34,581 nucleotides of DNA from Desulfobacterales bacterium (GTDB taxonomy: Bacteria > Desulfobacterota > Desulfobulbia > Desulfobulbales > JAJRZW01): assembly GCA_026993265.1 (NCBI GenBank), contig JALWTY010000292.1:1-34581 (forward strand), written 5' to 3'. Shown in pieces: positions 1 to 7,602 of this stretch. The notes under the pieces are model-generated. The model worked only from the letters and a program-made list of their open reading frames with translations, made no database searches and was not told where the DNA came from. Both the position numbers and the translations under genes were made by a program. Positions within the stretch are counted from its first letter, which is position 1; each line of letters starts with the position of its first letter.

Positions 1-39
1 AGAAGATTAGTTGTACAGATTAATCCATATCCGTACGCC

Positions 40-1479
40 ATGAACAGCAAGACCGAAAACACCTTCACAAGAACAGCATCCTGGCTGCGCAACCGCTTCC
101 TGCGGCTGAACATCGCGGCCAAGATCATGCTCGCCTACGTTCCCATCCTTATTCTTCTGGTGCTGGTCTCCACCGTGGCCCTCGGCAACCTGCGAAGGCT
201 CAACCAACTGAACGAAAGCATCCTGAAAAACGACGTGACGGTCCGCGACCTCGCCACCCGGATGATCCAGAACGTCATCGACCAGGAATACCTCCTGCGG
301 CGCTACATACTGGTGAAAGCGCCTGAGATTCTCGACGCCTACCGGACCCGCACCACCGAGTTCACCAGTCTTGCGGTGCGGATCAGGCAACTTCCAGAAG
401 GCGACCATTTCCCGGTGGACAAGGTCATAGAAAGCCACGGGGCCTACACCACCCTGCTGATCGAGGGAATAGAAACGCTGGACACGCCGGACTCTCCCGA
501 GGGCCAGGCGTTCCTCTCCCGGGTCAAGGCGAGCCAGGATGAACTCATTGAGCTGATAAAACAGATGCGGGACCAGGCCGTCCGTTCCCAGAACGAAAAG
601 AACAACGCCATCGCCCGCATCGGCTCATCCGCCTTCCGCACCGCCAACCTCATCTGCCTGGTCGGCCTGCTGCTCTGTATAGCCGGCGCGGCCATGATCA
701 CCCGCAACATCGCGGGCGCTATCAGGAAACTCCAGGAAGCGACCCGGGCGATAAGCCGGGGCGAGTTCAACTACAAGCTCGATATCGGCAACAAGGACGA
801 ACTCGGCGACCTGGCCGAATCGTTCTCGGAGATGGCGCAGCGGCTCAAACAGCTCGAGGAGATGTACCTTGACGCAAGCCCGCTCACCCGCCTGCCAGGC
901 GGCGTCGCCATCGAGAACATCCTCAAGAAAAGGATCGCCGCGGGCGAGCCCTTTGCCTTCTGCATGATGGACCTGGACAACTTCAAGTCGTTCAATGATC
1001 ATTACGGCTACGCCAAGGGCAACGAACTGATCTGCAGGACAGCATCCATAATCTCCGGGGCGGTGGAACAGGCCGGCGGCGAAGGCGACTTCATCGGCCA
1101 CATCGGCGGTGACGATTTTGTCCTCATAACCGTGCCGGAACGCTACGAGGAGATATGCGGCCTCATAATCAAGGAGTTCGACCGGATGATCCCGGAGATG
1201 TACTCCGAGGAAGACCGCAACCGGGGTTACATAACCGGCATAAACCGCCAGGGAACAGAGGTGCGTTTCCCGCTCGCCTCCATATCCATCGCCGTGGTGT
1301 CAAGCCAGAAGAGGCTGTTCGCCAACCACATCCAGGTAGGAGAAGTGGCGGCGGAGCTGAAGGAGGCTGCCAAGGCGCGGGAAGGCAGCGCCATGGTGGT
1401 TGACCAGCGCACCGACACCATAAAAGATGCCGGTCAGGCCAGAAAAATGATACGGTTTCCAAGGAGGAATGAAGAATGA
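40..1479 (+). CDS. Membrane-anchored GGDEF-domain protein with HAMP (probable diguanylate cyclase)
   Basis: A 479-residue inner-membrane signalling protein. A first membrane segment (about residues 27-50, rich in Ile, Leu and Val) is followed by a periplasmic helical region of about 150 residues, a second membrane segment near residues 203-222 (LVGLLLCIAGAAM), a HAMP linker to about residue 275, and a GGDEF domain to the C-terminus. The domain carries a DLDNFKSFND metal/GTP-binding stretch and a GGDDF signature, a permitted variant of GGDEF, so cyclic-di-GMP synthesis is plausible. I see no RxxD inhibitory site just before the signature, so product feedback may be absent. No strong ribosome-binding site precedes ATG 40, and the window edge hides the promoter. 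It overlaps the next gene by 4 bases (ATGA), so the two are probably one transcript. The HD-GYP protein at 22498 could be its functional opposite, which is inference only. Confidence 0.88.
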   Translation: MNSKTENTFTRTASWLRNRFLRLNIAAKIMLAYVPILILLVLVSTVALGNLRRLNQLNESILKNDVTVRDLATRMIQNVIDQEYLLRRYILVKAPEILDAYRTRTTEFTSLAVRIRQLPEGDHFPVDKVIESHGAYTTLLIEGIETLDTPDSPEGQAFLSRVKASQDELIELIKQMRDQAVRSQNEKNNAIARIGSSAFRTANLICLVGLLLCIAGAAMITRNIAGAIRKLQEATRAISRGEFNYKLDIGNKDELGDLAESFSEMAQRLKQLEEMYLDASPLTRLPGGVAIENILKKRIAAGEPFAFCMMDLDNFKSFNDHYGYAKGNELICRTASIISGAVEQAGGEGDFIGHIGGDDFVLITVPERYEEICGLIIKEFDRMIPEMYSEEDRNRGYITGINRQGTEVRFPLASISIAVVSSQKRLFANHIQVGEVAAELKEAAKAREGSAMVVDQRTDTIKDAGQARKMIRFPRRNEE

Positions 1480-1847
1480 AACCGGCGGTGGCCATACTCC
1501 TGCTGTTTCTTTGCGGCTGCGCCGCCATGTCCGGCGACGGCCGGAGACATACCGCCTCGCCTGCGGAAAACCGGCAGGCGGCAGGCAGGCCATGCAACGA
1601 GGCCAAGGTGCGGGCGGAGCTGCAAGAGGCGCACAGGGAACTCGATCTGCTCGCGGCAAGGCTGCAGGCGGCCGAGGCCGAGGCTCACGACCTGCGCAAG
1701 GCCCTTGCCGAGGCCAGGGCCCAGAAAGAGTCCATGGCGGAAGAGAACGGGAAACTCGCTGCCAGGCTGAACCGCCTTAAACTCACCCTGGAAAGGCTCG
1801 AGCGCCTGGAACGGGAGATGGAGCAAAAGAGGCGGAAACTGAAGTAA
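1476..1847 (+). CDS. Small coiled-coil lipoprotein
   Basis: A 123-residue protein with a short hydrophobic leader and a lipobox (LLFLCGC) placing the acylated cysteine at about residue 13-15, so it should be a membrane-anchored lipoprotein. From about residue 45 the sequence is a continuous Glu/Ala/Arg/Leu-rich heptad pattern (RAELQEAHRELDLLAARLQ and onward), predicted to be a long coiled coil. There is no recognisable enzyme domain. AAGGAGG lies 8 bases before ATG 1476. The start overlaps the stop of the GGDEF gene, which suggests translational coupling and a related envelope or signalling role. The precise function is unknown. Confidence 0.8.
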   Translation: MKPAVAILLLFLCGCAAMSGDGRRHTASPAENRQAAGRPCNEAKVRAELQEAHRELDLLAARLQAAEAEAHDLRKALAEARAQKESMAEENGKLAARLNRLKLTLERLERLEREMEQKRRKLK

Positions 1848-2009
1848 CCCTGAATCCGTGAGCGTTCGAGAGAGATTGGGGTTTAGGGGCTTAGGGATTG
1901 CTTAGGTTACGAGGTGAACAATGCAAACAACTGTCTCCTGTTTCCTGAGTCCTGTTTCCTGTTATGCAGATGCCTCATCAAAATCCACGAAGCCGTCACG
2001 GATTCAGGG
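1848..2009. repeat. Family B modular repeat, copy B1
   Basis: A 162-bp element bounded by CCCTGAATCCGTGA and its reverse complement (TCACGGATTCAGGG). Inside are a G-rich run (three TTAGGGG-like units), the pyrimidine-rich block with TTTCCTG repeats, and the end module ATCCACGAAGCCGTCACGG. TAA flanks both ends, a possible 3-bp duplication, although the left TAA is also the stop codon of the lipoprotein gene. It lies between two convergent genes, where its paired ends could act as a bidirectional stop signal. Confidence 0.85.
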
Positions 2010-2016
2010 TAAGCTG

Positions 2017-2730
2017 CTACTTCACCCCGAACTCCTCGAGCACGCTTATGTAGGGGCCGAAAAGCTCGTCGTAATCCGACTTTGCCCGTTTGAGAATGTT
2101 CTTGAAATGGGCTGAATCCTTTTCGTTGACAACAAAATTGGCCGACAACGACAGGGCCTCGAGGCCGTAGAGGGAATGAAACCCCGGCCCGACCAGGCAG
2201 TAGAGCAGATAACGGCGCTTGCTCATGGGCAGGTTGAGCATGAAACGGTGAAAGCTCGAATCCTTTATGGCCTTGCCGCCGAACCCGTCCTGCAGGACCA
2301 CGAGGGAAAACTCGGTAAGCGCCATCTGGTCGATGGCATGATCGGGGTCGTTGGCGTACATGGGCTGGTAAAAGGTTTCAACCAGAGCGCCGACGATATC
2401 GTCCCGCAGCTTGCCCTCCTCAACCAAAACCAGGGCCTTGGGGATGTCGCGGATCTCCTCGTGCTCCTCGAACTCGCCGCCGAGCAGCCACTGGATGTCG
2501 GGCGGCGGCGGCGGATCGGGCAATTTCCGCACCTTCCCGCCCTTGACGCTCATTGCCGCCTGGATATCGGCCAGCGACCCGTCGGAAAGCAGCTCGATGG
2601 GTTTGCCGCAGTGAGGACAGCCAAGCCGTAGGGTGCCGGTCTTGAGACGGGCGAGGGCGTTTTCCACCTTGGCCTGCTGGGCCGGGCTGAGATTCAGTTC
2701 TTCCTTGCAGTGAGGGCAGTTGGATATCAT
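2017..2730 (-). CDS. Zinc-ribbon protein of unknown function with receiver-like C-terminal region
   Basis: A 237-residue cytoplasmic protein. The N-terminus holds two CxxC knuckles (CPHC at about residues 5-8 and CPHC at about 38-41), a classic zinc ribbon. A short proline-rich linker (PDPPPPPD) leads to a region starting near residue 90 whose alternating hydrophobic strands (KALVLVEEG, FSLVVLQDG) and helices resemble the alpha/beta order of a response-regulator receiver. The usual acidic pocket is not convincing, so if related it is probably a degenerate receiver. It follows the PilT-like gene on the same strand but is separated from it by a dense hairpin array (2793-2964). A link to pili or motility is inferred from position only. 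ATG 2730 has only a weak ribosome-binding site. Confidence 0.7.
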   Translation of the reverse strand: MISNCPHCKEELNLSPAQQAKVENALARLKTGTLRLGCPHCGKPIELLSDGSLADIQAAMSVKGGKVRKLPDPPPPPDIQWLLGGEFEEHEEIRDIPKALVLVEEGKLRDDIVGALVETFYQPMYANDPDHAIDQMALTEFSLVVLQDGFGGKAIKDSSFHRFMLNLPMSKRRYLLYCLVGPGFHSLYGLEALSLSANFVVNEKDSAHFKNILKRAKSDYDELFGPYISVLEEFGVK

Positions 2731-2792
2731 CTTTTGTCTAACCTTTGGGAAACAGGCACCTGCAACCAGGATGCTGCTTGCAACACTGGCAA

Positions 2793-2964
2793 ACCGTGAT
2801 GGACTCGTAACAACGGCTTCCTGCCGTTGTTACTCAACGGAAAGCCAAAGGCAGCTTCGGCTTTCCTCTCGAAATTACGCAGTTTTTCAAACAGCGCAAT
2901 TTCGCCGCCGCGTCTGCGGCGGATGATGGACCCGTTGTTACGGGTCCATCATCCGTAAACGGAT
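2793..2964. repeat. Array of consecutive hairpins enclosed by a long-range inverted repeat (family D)
   Basis: Six stem-loops follow one another: GTAACAACGGC/GCCGTTGTTAC (2807-2833, 11 bp perfect), GGAAAGCC/GGCTTTCC (2839-2866), GAAATTACGC/GCGCAATTTC (2871-2903, one mismatch), CCGCCGC/GCGGCGG (2905-2922), a perfect 14-bp stem 2921-2934/2941-2954, and ATCCGT-AA-ACGGAT (2951-2964), which overlaps the previous one. The outermost sequences at 2794-2816 and 2931-2956 are also inverted copies of each other. It separates the PilT-like gene from the zinc-ribbon gene. Confidence 0.75.
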
Positions 2965-2971
2965 AAAAAAA

Positions 2972-4147
2972 TCAGAAACCGGAACGCCGCTCCCGCCCGG
3001 TGCGCTCCATGGCCAGCCCCTTGATCCCGGTGGTGGACTCGCCGCGGGCGGCCTTGATGCGGTCCAGCCCGCGCTTGACCACGCTGCGGCGGGAACAGTA
3101 GCCGAGCGCGGTCTGTTCGGTGATCAATCCGTCCTCGAACAGTTCGAGTATGTGCTGGTCGAACGTCTGCATGCCCATGGGCTTGCCGTCGGCGATCACG
3201 TCGTAGAAGGTCTTGTCCTCGCTTTCGCCGTTCAGGATCAGCTCCTTGACCCGCAGGTTCATGCCCATGATCTCGATGGCCGCGACCCGGCCGCCGCCGA
3301 TCTTGGGAAGAAGGCGCTGGCCCACGATCCAGCGGACCGTGTCCGCGAGGCGGTTTCTGATCTGGGCCTGCTCCTCGAGCTCGAACATGCCAAGGATACG
3401 GTTGATGGTCTGGCCCGCGTCCACGGTATGGAGGGTGCTCATGACCAGGTGACCGGTCTCGGCCGCGGTCAGGCCGATCTCCATGGTCTCGCGGTCGCGC
3501 ATCTCGCCGACCAGGATGACCTTGGGGGCCTGGCGCAGGGCGGCGCGCAGGCCGGCGGAGAACGAGCTGAAATTGGTGCCCAGCTCCCGCTGGTTGAAGG
3601 TGGCCTTGCGATGGCGGTGGACGTACTCCACCGGGTCCTCCAGGGTGACCACGTGCACCGCCTGCTCCCGGTTTATCACGTCCAGCATGGCGGCGAGCGA
3701 GGTGCTCTTGCCGGTGCCGGTGGCGCCGGTGACCAGGACGAGGCCGTTGCGCTCCCGCGACATCTCGCGCAGGATCGGCGGCAGGTTCAGCTCCTCGAGG
3801 GAGGGTATCCGGTTCTCGAGCTTGCGGAGCACGGTGGAGATGTTGTTCTTGCCGGAGAATATGTCCACCCTGAACCGCACGTCCTTGCCGACCCTGTATG
3901 AGAGGTCGCAGGAGCCGTCCCGGACCAGATCGCTCATCAGCCGGCGGTTGCCGCGGATCAGGTTGAGGGCAAAGACCTCGGCCTGGAACGGGGTCAGCTT
4001 TTCCACCACCGGCCTGACCGGCACGGACTTGAGTTCTCCGGCCGATTCCACCTGCAGGGGCTTGCCAGGGGTGACGTTGAGGTCGGAGACGTAGTCATGG
4101 GACTGGAGCATGCAGGAGATCCAGTATTCTATGTCCGGCTGTTTCAT
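2972..4147 (-). CDS. pilT: PilT/PilU-family twitching motility ATPase
   Basis: A 391-residue hexameric AAA-type secretion ATPase that powers type IV pilus retraction at the cytoplasmic face of the inner membrane. Visible motifs are Walker A GATGTGKST (141-149), an acidic box near residues 160-175 (TLEDPVEYV), Walker B ILVGEMRDRET (211-221) and the His box STLHT (237-241). The length and the N-terminal PAS-like half fit the family. An upstream in-frame ATG at 4240 would add 31 residues, but ATG 4147 has GAGGAGGG just before it and matches the family start. Some wording (RQAPKVILVGEMRDRETME) is closer to PilU or accessory PilT paralogues than to canonical PilT, so the exact paralogue is uncertain. 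No other pilus genes are in view. The gene lies between mltA and a zinc-ribbon gene, all on the minus strand. Confidence 0.92.
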   Translation of the reverse strand: MKQPDIEYWISCMLQSHDYVSDLNVTPGKPLQVESAGELKSVPVRPVVEKLTPFQAEVFALNLIRGNRRLMSDLVRDGSCDLSYRVGKDVRFRVDIFSGKNNISTVLRKLENRIPSLEELNLPPILREMSRERNGLVLVTGATGTGKSTSLAAMLDVINREQAVHVVTLEDPVEYVHRHRKATFNQRELGTNFSSFSAGLRAALRQAPKVILVGEMRDRETMEIGLTAAETGHLVMSTLHTVDAGQTINRILGMFELEEQAQIRNRLADTVRWIVGQRLLPKIGGGRVAAIEIMGMNLRVKELILNGESEDKTFYDVIADGKPMGMQTFDQHILELFEDGLITEQTALGYCSRRSVVKRGLDRIKAARGESTTGIKGLAMERTGRERRSGF

Positions 4148-4291
4148 GCGCCCTCCTCGATGGACAGGCAGGAATTCTCGACATGCAAGGAGCCAAGGCA
4201 GAAACGCCAGCCAGATCAGGCGCGCCGGGCGTTTTCGCAAGCCCGATGCAACCGCGGCGGATCGCGCATCTGCGTTGAGACGTCATCGATT

Positions 4292-5491
4292 TTACCTGTT
4301 CATGCCTGACAACCGCAAGTTTTTTCCCGAAGCGGCGGCGCGGGGGACAAGGACAAAGATCCGGCCCGGATGGCGCATGACCCCGGCCGCGGTTCCGGCC
4401 CGCTTCCCCTCCCCCATGTAGAGGTCGAGGCGGCAGGCCCCGCGGATGGCGGAGCCGCTGTCATGGTTGAACACGAGCCTGCGCATGGGGGTGAAACCGT
4501 TCAGCGAACCGTCCGCGTCAACGAACGGCCGCCGGGAGACAAGAAAAAGCGGTGCGCCGGGCGGATAACATCCCTGGTCCAGGGCCGCGGACCGCCCCGG
4601 AATCAACGGTTCCCCCAGGCTGCCGGCGGCAGGCCCCCGCGCCTTCCTGAAAAATATGTAGGACTCGTTGCGGGAAAGCACCTCGCCAACCTCGTCCGGG
4701 TGCTCTTTCAGATAGGAAACGATCGCCGGCATGGTCACCTCCTCGCGCCGCATCCGGCCCGTCTCCACCAGCCAGGCGCCGATGCTGCGGTACGGACGCC
4801 CGTTTCTGGCCGCATAGGCCACCCGCATGGTGCCGCCGCCGGCAAGATCCAGCACGGCCGAGCCCTGGACATGGACGATGAAGGCCTCGACAGGATCGCG
4901 CATCCAGGCCAGAACCGGCGCGGTGGCAAGACCGCGGGCGTCGATCTCGGCCCGCGGCGGATAGGGGAAGAGCGCGCCGTTCACCATCCTGCCCGCGCGG
5001 CCGTCCGGCAGGGTAACGAGATCCCGCGGCACCCCGTACAGGGGGTAGCGGTACTCCCCGGTCTTCACGGCCGAGGCCGGAAATTCCGGCTGATAATAAC
5101 CGGTTACAAGGGCGCGGCTCTTTCCTTCCGGCCGCAGGAAGACGAACTCACGCCGCAGGGCGGCAAGAAACTCCGCAGACGAGGGATGCCGCCGCCGCAG
5201 GCGGAGCAGGAGAGACAGCCCGGCAGCCAACTGCCCGCTTTCCATGTCAACCGCCCCGAGCCGGAAGGATTTCCGCCTGCTGCGGGCAAGATAGGCGAGC
5301 CCTGCGCGGGCGGCCCGCTCGATACCGGCGCAGTCCATATCATCGGCAAGACTTCCCGGATCAACGGCAACGAAACGAGCATCCCGGCAAGAGGCGCCGG
5401 CCGGACCGCAGAGGCAGAGAAACGCGCACAGCAGCGCGGCCACGGCGAACGCCGCAGGCGCCGCTCCAGATTCACGGCAGGATTCTTGCAT
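4292..5491 (-). CDS. mltA: Membrane-bound lytic murein transglycosylase A (MltA family)
   Basis: About 399 residues. MltA enzymes cleave the MurNAc-GlcNAc bond of peptidoglycan with formation of 1,6-anhydroMurNAc. A hydrophobic export signal (AAFAVAALLCAFLCLCGPAGA) ends before about residue 35. The MltA domain is recognised by VTGYYQPEFPAS, and the C-terminal 3D domain by HDSGSAIRG, RLDLYMGEG and the following AG; this domain carries the catalytic aspartate in the family. There is no clear lipobox, although a cysteine lies in the signal region, so the anchoring mode is unclear. The open frame extends to a TTG at 5506; ATG 5491 is preferred, but neither has a strong ribosome-binding site. The family B2 repeat starts 47 bases upstream. 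A second transglycosylase, MltB, is encoded at 12239. Confidence 0.9.
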   Translation of the reverse strand: MQESCRESGAAPAAFAVAALLCAFLCLCGPAGASCRDARFVAVDPGSLADDMDCAGIERAARAGLAYLARSRRKSFRLGAVDMESGQLAAGLSLLLRLRRRHPSSAEFLAALRREFVFLRPEGKSRALVTGYYQPEFPASAVKTGEYRYPLYGVPRDLVTLPDGRAGRMVNGALFPYPPRAEIDARGLATAPVLAWMRDPVEAFIVHVQGSAVLDLAGGGTMRVAYAARNGRPYRSIGAWLVETGRMRREEVTMPAIVSYLKEHPDEVGEVLSRNESYIFFRKARGPAAGSLGEPLIPGRSAALDQGCYPPGAPLFLVSRRPFVDADGSLNGFTPMRRLVFNHDSGSAIRGACRLDLYMGEGKRAGTAAGVMRHPGRIFVLVPRAAASGKNLRLSGMNR

Positions 5492-5538
5492 GTCTTTTCG
5501 GATCAACTTGGCAACCGCCGATGCTTTCGCAGTAACAC

Positions 5539-5788
5539 CCTGAATCCGTGAGCGCTCGAGAGAGATTAGGGGTTTAGGGGATTAGGGGATTAGGGACTGC
5601 TTAGGTTACGAGGTGAACCATGCAAACAACTGTCTCCTGTTTCCTGTTTCCTGTTATGCAGATGGCCCGCTACCGGACGCCCCTCAGGGCGGCGGGGTGA
5701 AATTTTCGTCGAGGCAATTTTGCGTGAAAAAGCGCGCTTTTTCAAATAGAGACCTCGTCAAAATCCACGAAGCCGTCACGGATTCAGG
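5539..5788. repeat. Family B modular repeat, copy B2
   Basis: A 250-bp element with CCTGAATCCGTGA ends. The modules in order are the left end, a TTAGGGG-like array (5569-5595), a GAGGTGAACC-ATG motif and pyrimidine-rich TTTCCTG block, a GC hairpin core (GGACGCCCCTCAGGGCGGCGGGGT region), a GAAAAAGCGCGCTTTTTC hairpin, and the right end ATCCACGAAGCCGTCACGG. It lies between divergent mltA and the enhancer-binding protein gene, ending only 9 bases before the most upstream possible start (5798) of the latter. Confidence 0.85.
5569..5595 (+). other. Four-run G-quadruplex motif (TTAGGGG-like)
   Basis: Runs of G at 5569-5572, 5577-5580, 5585-5588 and 5593-5595 are separated by 4-base loops (TTTA, ATTA, ATTA). 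This meets the usual G3+N1-7 quadruplex rule on the plus strand. It is a module of the B2 repeat, and shorter versions occur in B1 and B4. Confidence 0.8.
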
Positions 5789-5842
5789 TAAAATGACATG
5801 GCGCTCCCCGGCGCACAAATACAGACCAGGAAAGGCACGGAA

Positions 5843-7258
5843 ATGCTGCAACTCTTGCAATGCTGCCCCATAGCCCAGTTCGCCCTGGGCCCGGACCACC
5901 GGATAACCATGTGGAACAAGGCCTGCGAGCTTTTGACCGGTTTTTCGGCCGAGGAGATGCTCGGCACGAAAAGGCAGTGGGAACCCTTCTACGACAGCCC
6001 CAGGCCGGTGGTGGCCGACCTGATAATAGATCAGAATATAAACGAGTTCTTCCGCCTCTACCACGGCAAGAACGCCGCGCCGTCGAAAATCGTGCCCGGC
6101 GCGTGGGAGGCGACCGACTTCTTCACCCAGATGGCGGGCAAGGACCGCTACATCTACTTCCTTGCCGCCCCCATCCTCGATGCCGACGGCAACATCATCG
6201 GCGCGGTCGAGACCCTGCAGGACATCACCGAGCAAAAAAAGCTCGAGGAGCATATCCGTCAGGAGTCAGAGCTGCTGCGGCGTGAGAACATCACCCTGAA
6301 ATCGGCCATCTCCGAGCGTTACCGTTTCGGCGACATCATCGGCAAGAGCCACGCCATGCAGGAGGTCTACGAGCTCATCGCCAAGGCGGCGGCGAGCGAC
6401 ACCAACGTCATCGTCTACGGCGAGAGCGGCACCGGCAAGGAGCTTGTGGCCAGCGCCATCCACCGGATGAGCGACCGCAAGGACAAGAACTTCGTCCAGG
6501 TCAACTGCGGCGCCATCCCCGAACAGCTCATGGAGAGCGAGTTCTTCGGCTACCGCAAGGGCGCCTTCACCGGCGCCACCACCGACAAGGAGGGGTTTCT
6601 CTGCAAGGCCGACGGCGGCATCCTCTTCCTCGACGAGGTGGGCGAGCTCAACACCAACATGCAGGTGAAGCTGTTGCGGGCCATCGAGGGCGGCGGCTAC
6701 ACCCCCCTCGGCAGCAACGAGACCCGTTATCCGGACATAAGAATCATCGCCGCCACCAACCGCGACCTGTCGAAACAGGTGGAGGAAGGCAAGATGCGGG
6801 AGGACTTCTACTACCGCATCCACGTCATCCCCATCCACCTGCCGCCCCTGCGGGAACGGAAAGAGGACCTGCCCCTGCTGATCGACCACTTTCTCAACAG
6901 CTTCAGCGGCGCAGACAGGACGCCGGTCCTGCCGGGCAAGGAGATCGAGGCCCTGCTCAACTACGACTGGCCCGGCAACATCCGCGAGCTGCAGAACGTC
7001 ATGCGCCGCTATATCGCCATCCGGGAGATAAACTTCAGCACCGGCCGGGGCCTTGCCAGCACCCGGCCCTCGCCCCAGGTGCCGGAGGTGGAGGAGCCGG
7101 CCGAAACCGACCTGAGGAAGTCGGTGAAGGAGCACGAGAAAGCGGTCATCATCCGGGCGCTGAACCGCAACCGCTGGCACCGCAGCCGCACGGCCAGGGA
7201 AATGGGCATCTCCCGCAAGACCCTGTTCCGCAAGATGAAACATTATGGGCTTATATAG
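5843..7258 (+). CDS. Sigma-54-dependent enhancer-binding regulator (PAS-AAA+-Fis)
   Basis: 471 residues from ATG 5843. An N-terminal PAS sensor domain (about 1-130, ending in the typical PAS-C-terminal ETLQDITEQKKLEE) is followed by a short coil and the sigma-54-activating AAA+ domain: Walker A GESGTGKE (193-200), an intact GAFTGA loop (240-245) that touches sigma-54, and Walker B GGILFLDE (258-265). The C-terminus is a Fis-type helix-turn-helix (RTAREMGISRKTLFRKMKHYG). No receiver domain is present, so control is probably through the PAS ligand or a partner kinase. The start could be ATG 5798 (15 residues longer, using the B2 repeat end TTCAGG as its ribosome-binding site); ATG 5843 has AGGAAAGG upstream and begins right at the PAS fold. 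Immediately downstream lie two identical palindromic sites and a -24/-12 promoter, so it very probably activates the symporter operon. Confidence 0.93.
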   Translation: MLQLLQCCPIAQFALGPDHRITMWNKACELLTGFSAEEMLGTKRQWEPFYDSPRPVVADLIIDQNINEFFRLYHGKNAAPSKIVPGAWEATDFFTQMAGKDRYIYFLAAPILDADGNIIGAVETLQDITEQKKLEEHIRQESELLRRENITLKSAISERYRFGDIIGKSHAMQEVYELIAKAAASDTNVIVYGESGTGKELVASAIHRMSDRKDKNFVQVNCGAIPEQLMESEFFGYRKGAFTGATTDKEGFLCKADGGILFLDEVGELNTNMQVKLLRAIEGGGYTPLGSNETRYPDIRIIAATNRDLSKQVEEGKMREDFYYRIHVIPIHLPPLRERKEDLPLLIDHFLNSFSGADRTPVLPGKEIEALLNYDWPGNIRELQNVMRRYIAIREINFSTGRGLASTRPSPQVPEVEEPAETDLRKSVKEHEKAVIIRALNRNRWHRSRTAREMGISRKTLFRKMKHYGLI

Positions 7259-7262
7259 CCAC

Positions 7263-7277
7263 ATATTGTGTCAATAT
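7263..7277. promoter_or_regulatory. Candidate upstream activator site 1 (ATATTG-TGT-CAATAT)
   Basis: A perfect 6+3+6 dyad beginning 5 bases after the stop codon of the enhancer-binding protein. Its 11-base core ATTGTGTCAAT (7265-7275) recurs in inverse orientation at 7372-7382. Its centre is about 244 bases before the predicted transcription start, normal for enhancer sites. Confidence 0.65.
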
Positions 7278-7371
7278 TAACCCATCGCGGTCCGGGAAAG
7301 CTCTTTTTTTCTGCAACAAGAAGGAGTTAGCGCCGATACAAACACACACAAGCCGACCTTGCCGGGGCAGC

Positions 7372-7382
7372 ATTGACACAAT
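7372..7382. promoter_or_regulatory. Candidate upstream activator site 2 (ATTG-ACA-CAAT)
   Basis: A perfect dyad whose reverse complement is identical over 11 of 11 bases to the core of site 1. The centre-to-centre distance is 107 bases, close to ten helical turns, and it lies about 137 bases before the predicted transcription start. Confidence 0.65.
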
Positions 7383-7397
7383 ACCACTGAGTGGTAT
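7381..7397. promoter_or_regulatory. Perfect 17-bp palindrome (ATACCACT-G-AGTGGTAT)
   Basis: An 8+1+8 perfect dyad overlapping activator site 2 by two bases. Its sequence differs from the ATTGTGTCAAT sites, so it may bind a second regulator that competes or cooperates with the enhancer-binding protein. Confidence 0.55.
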
Positions 7398-7486
7398 AAA
7401 CAGATATTCCGGAAACAGGACAACATGAAGAAAAAAAAGGCAACAAACCTTGGGATACACAGCCCCATCCACCAGCCGTCCTTTTC

Positions 7487-7503
7487 TTGGCACACGTATT
7501 GCA
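7487..7503 (+). promoter_or_regulatory. Sigma-54 (-24/-12) promoter of the symporter operon
   Basis: TTGGCACACGTATTGCA has the -24 GG (7489-7490) and -12 GC (7501-7502) with exact 10-base spacing and matches the YTGGCACGNNNNTTGCW consensus at all but one position. Predicted start of transcription is about 7514, leaving a leader of about 90 bases before the DUF4212 gene. Confidence 0.88.
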
Positions 7504-7602
7504 GGTTTTAGCCCCAAATTACGGTTACGCGGCCACAAACCGGCCGGCCCCGACCCAAAACCCGGCGGCCGCGCAGATCAAACCGAACGAAGGAGGAATC
7601 TG

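Larger units (their letters stand above)
7259..7602. promoter_or_regulatory. Intergenic control region of the symporter operon
   Basis: A 344-bp gap between the enhancer-binding protein gene and the DUF4212 gene. It holds two 11-bp palindromic sites, one 17-bp palindrome and one sigma-54 promoter, each listed separately. The rest (7278-7370 and 7398-7486) shows no other structure I can support; the AT-rich stretch about 7420-7450 could serve DNA bending. Confidence 0.75.

Noticed and set aside
1921-1980. Small peptide frame (MQTTVSC...) after a GAGGTGAAC motif, present in B1, B2 and B4
   Set aside because: The start motif is shared but the frames diverge and stop at different places after 13 to 60 residues, as expected for a repeat module; translation would need ribosome profiling.
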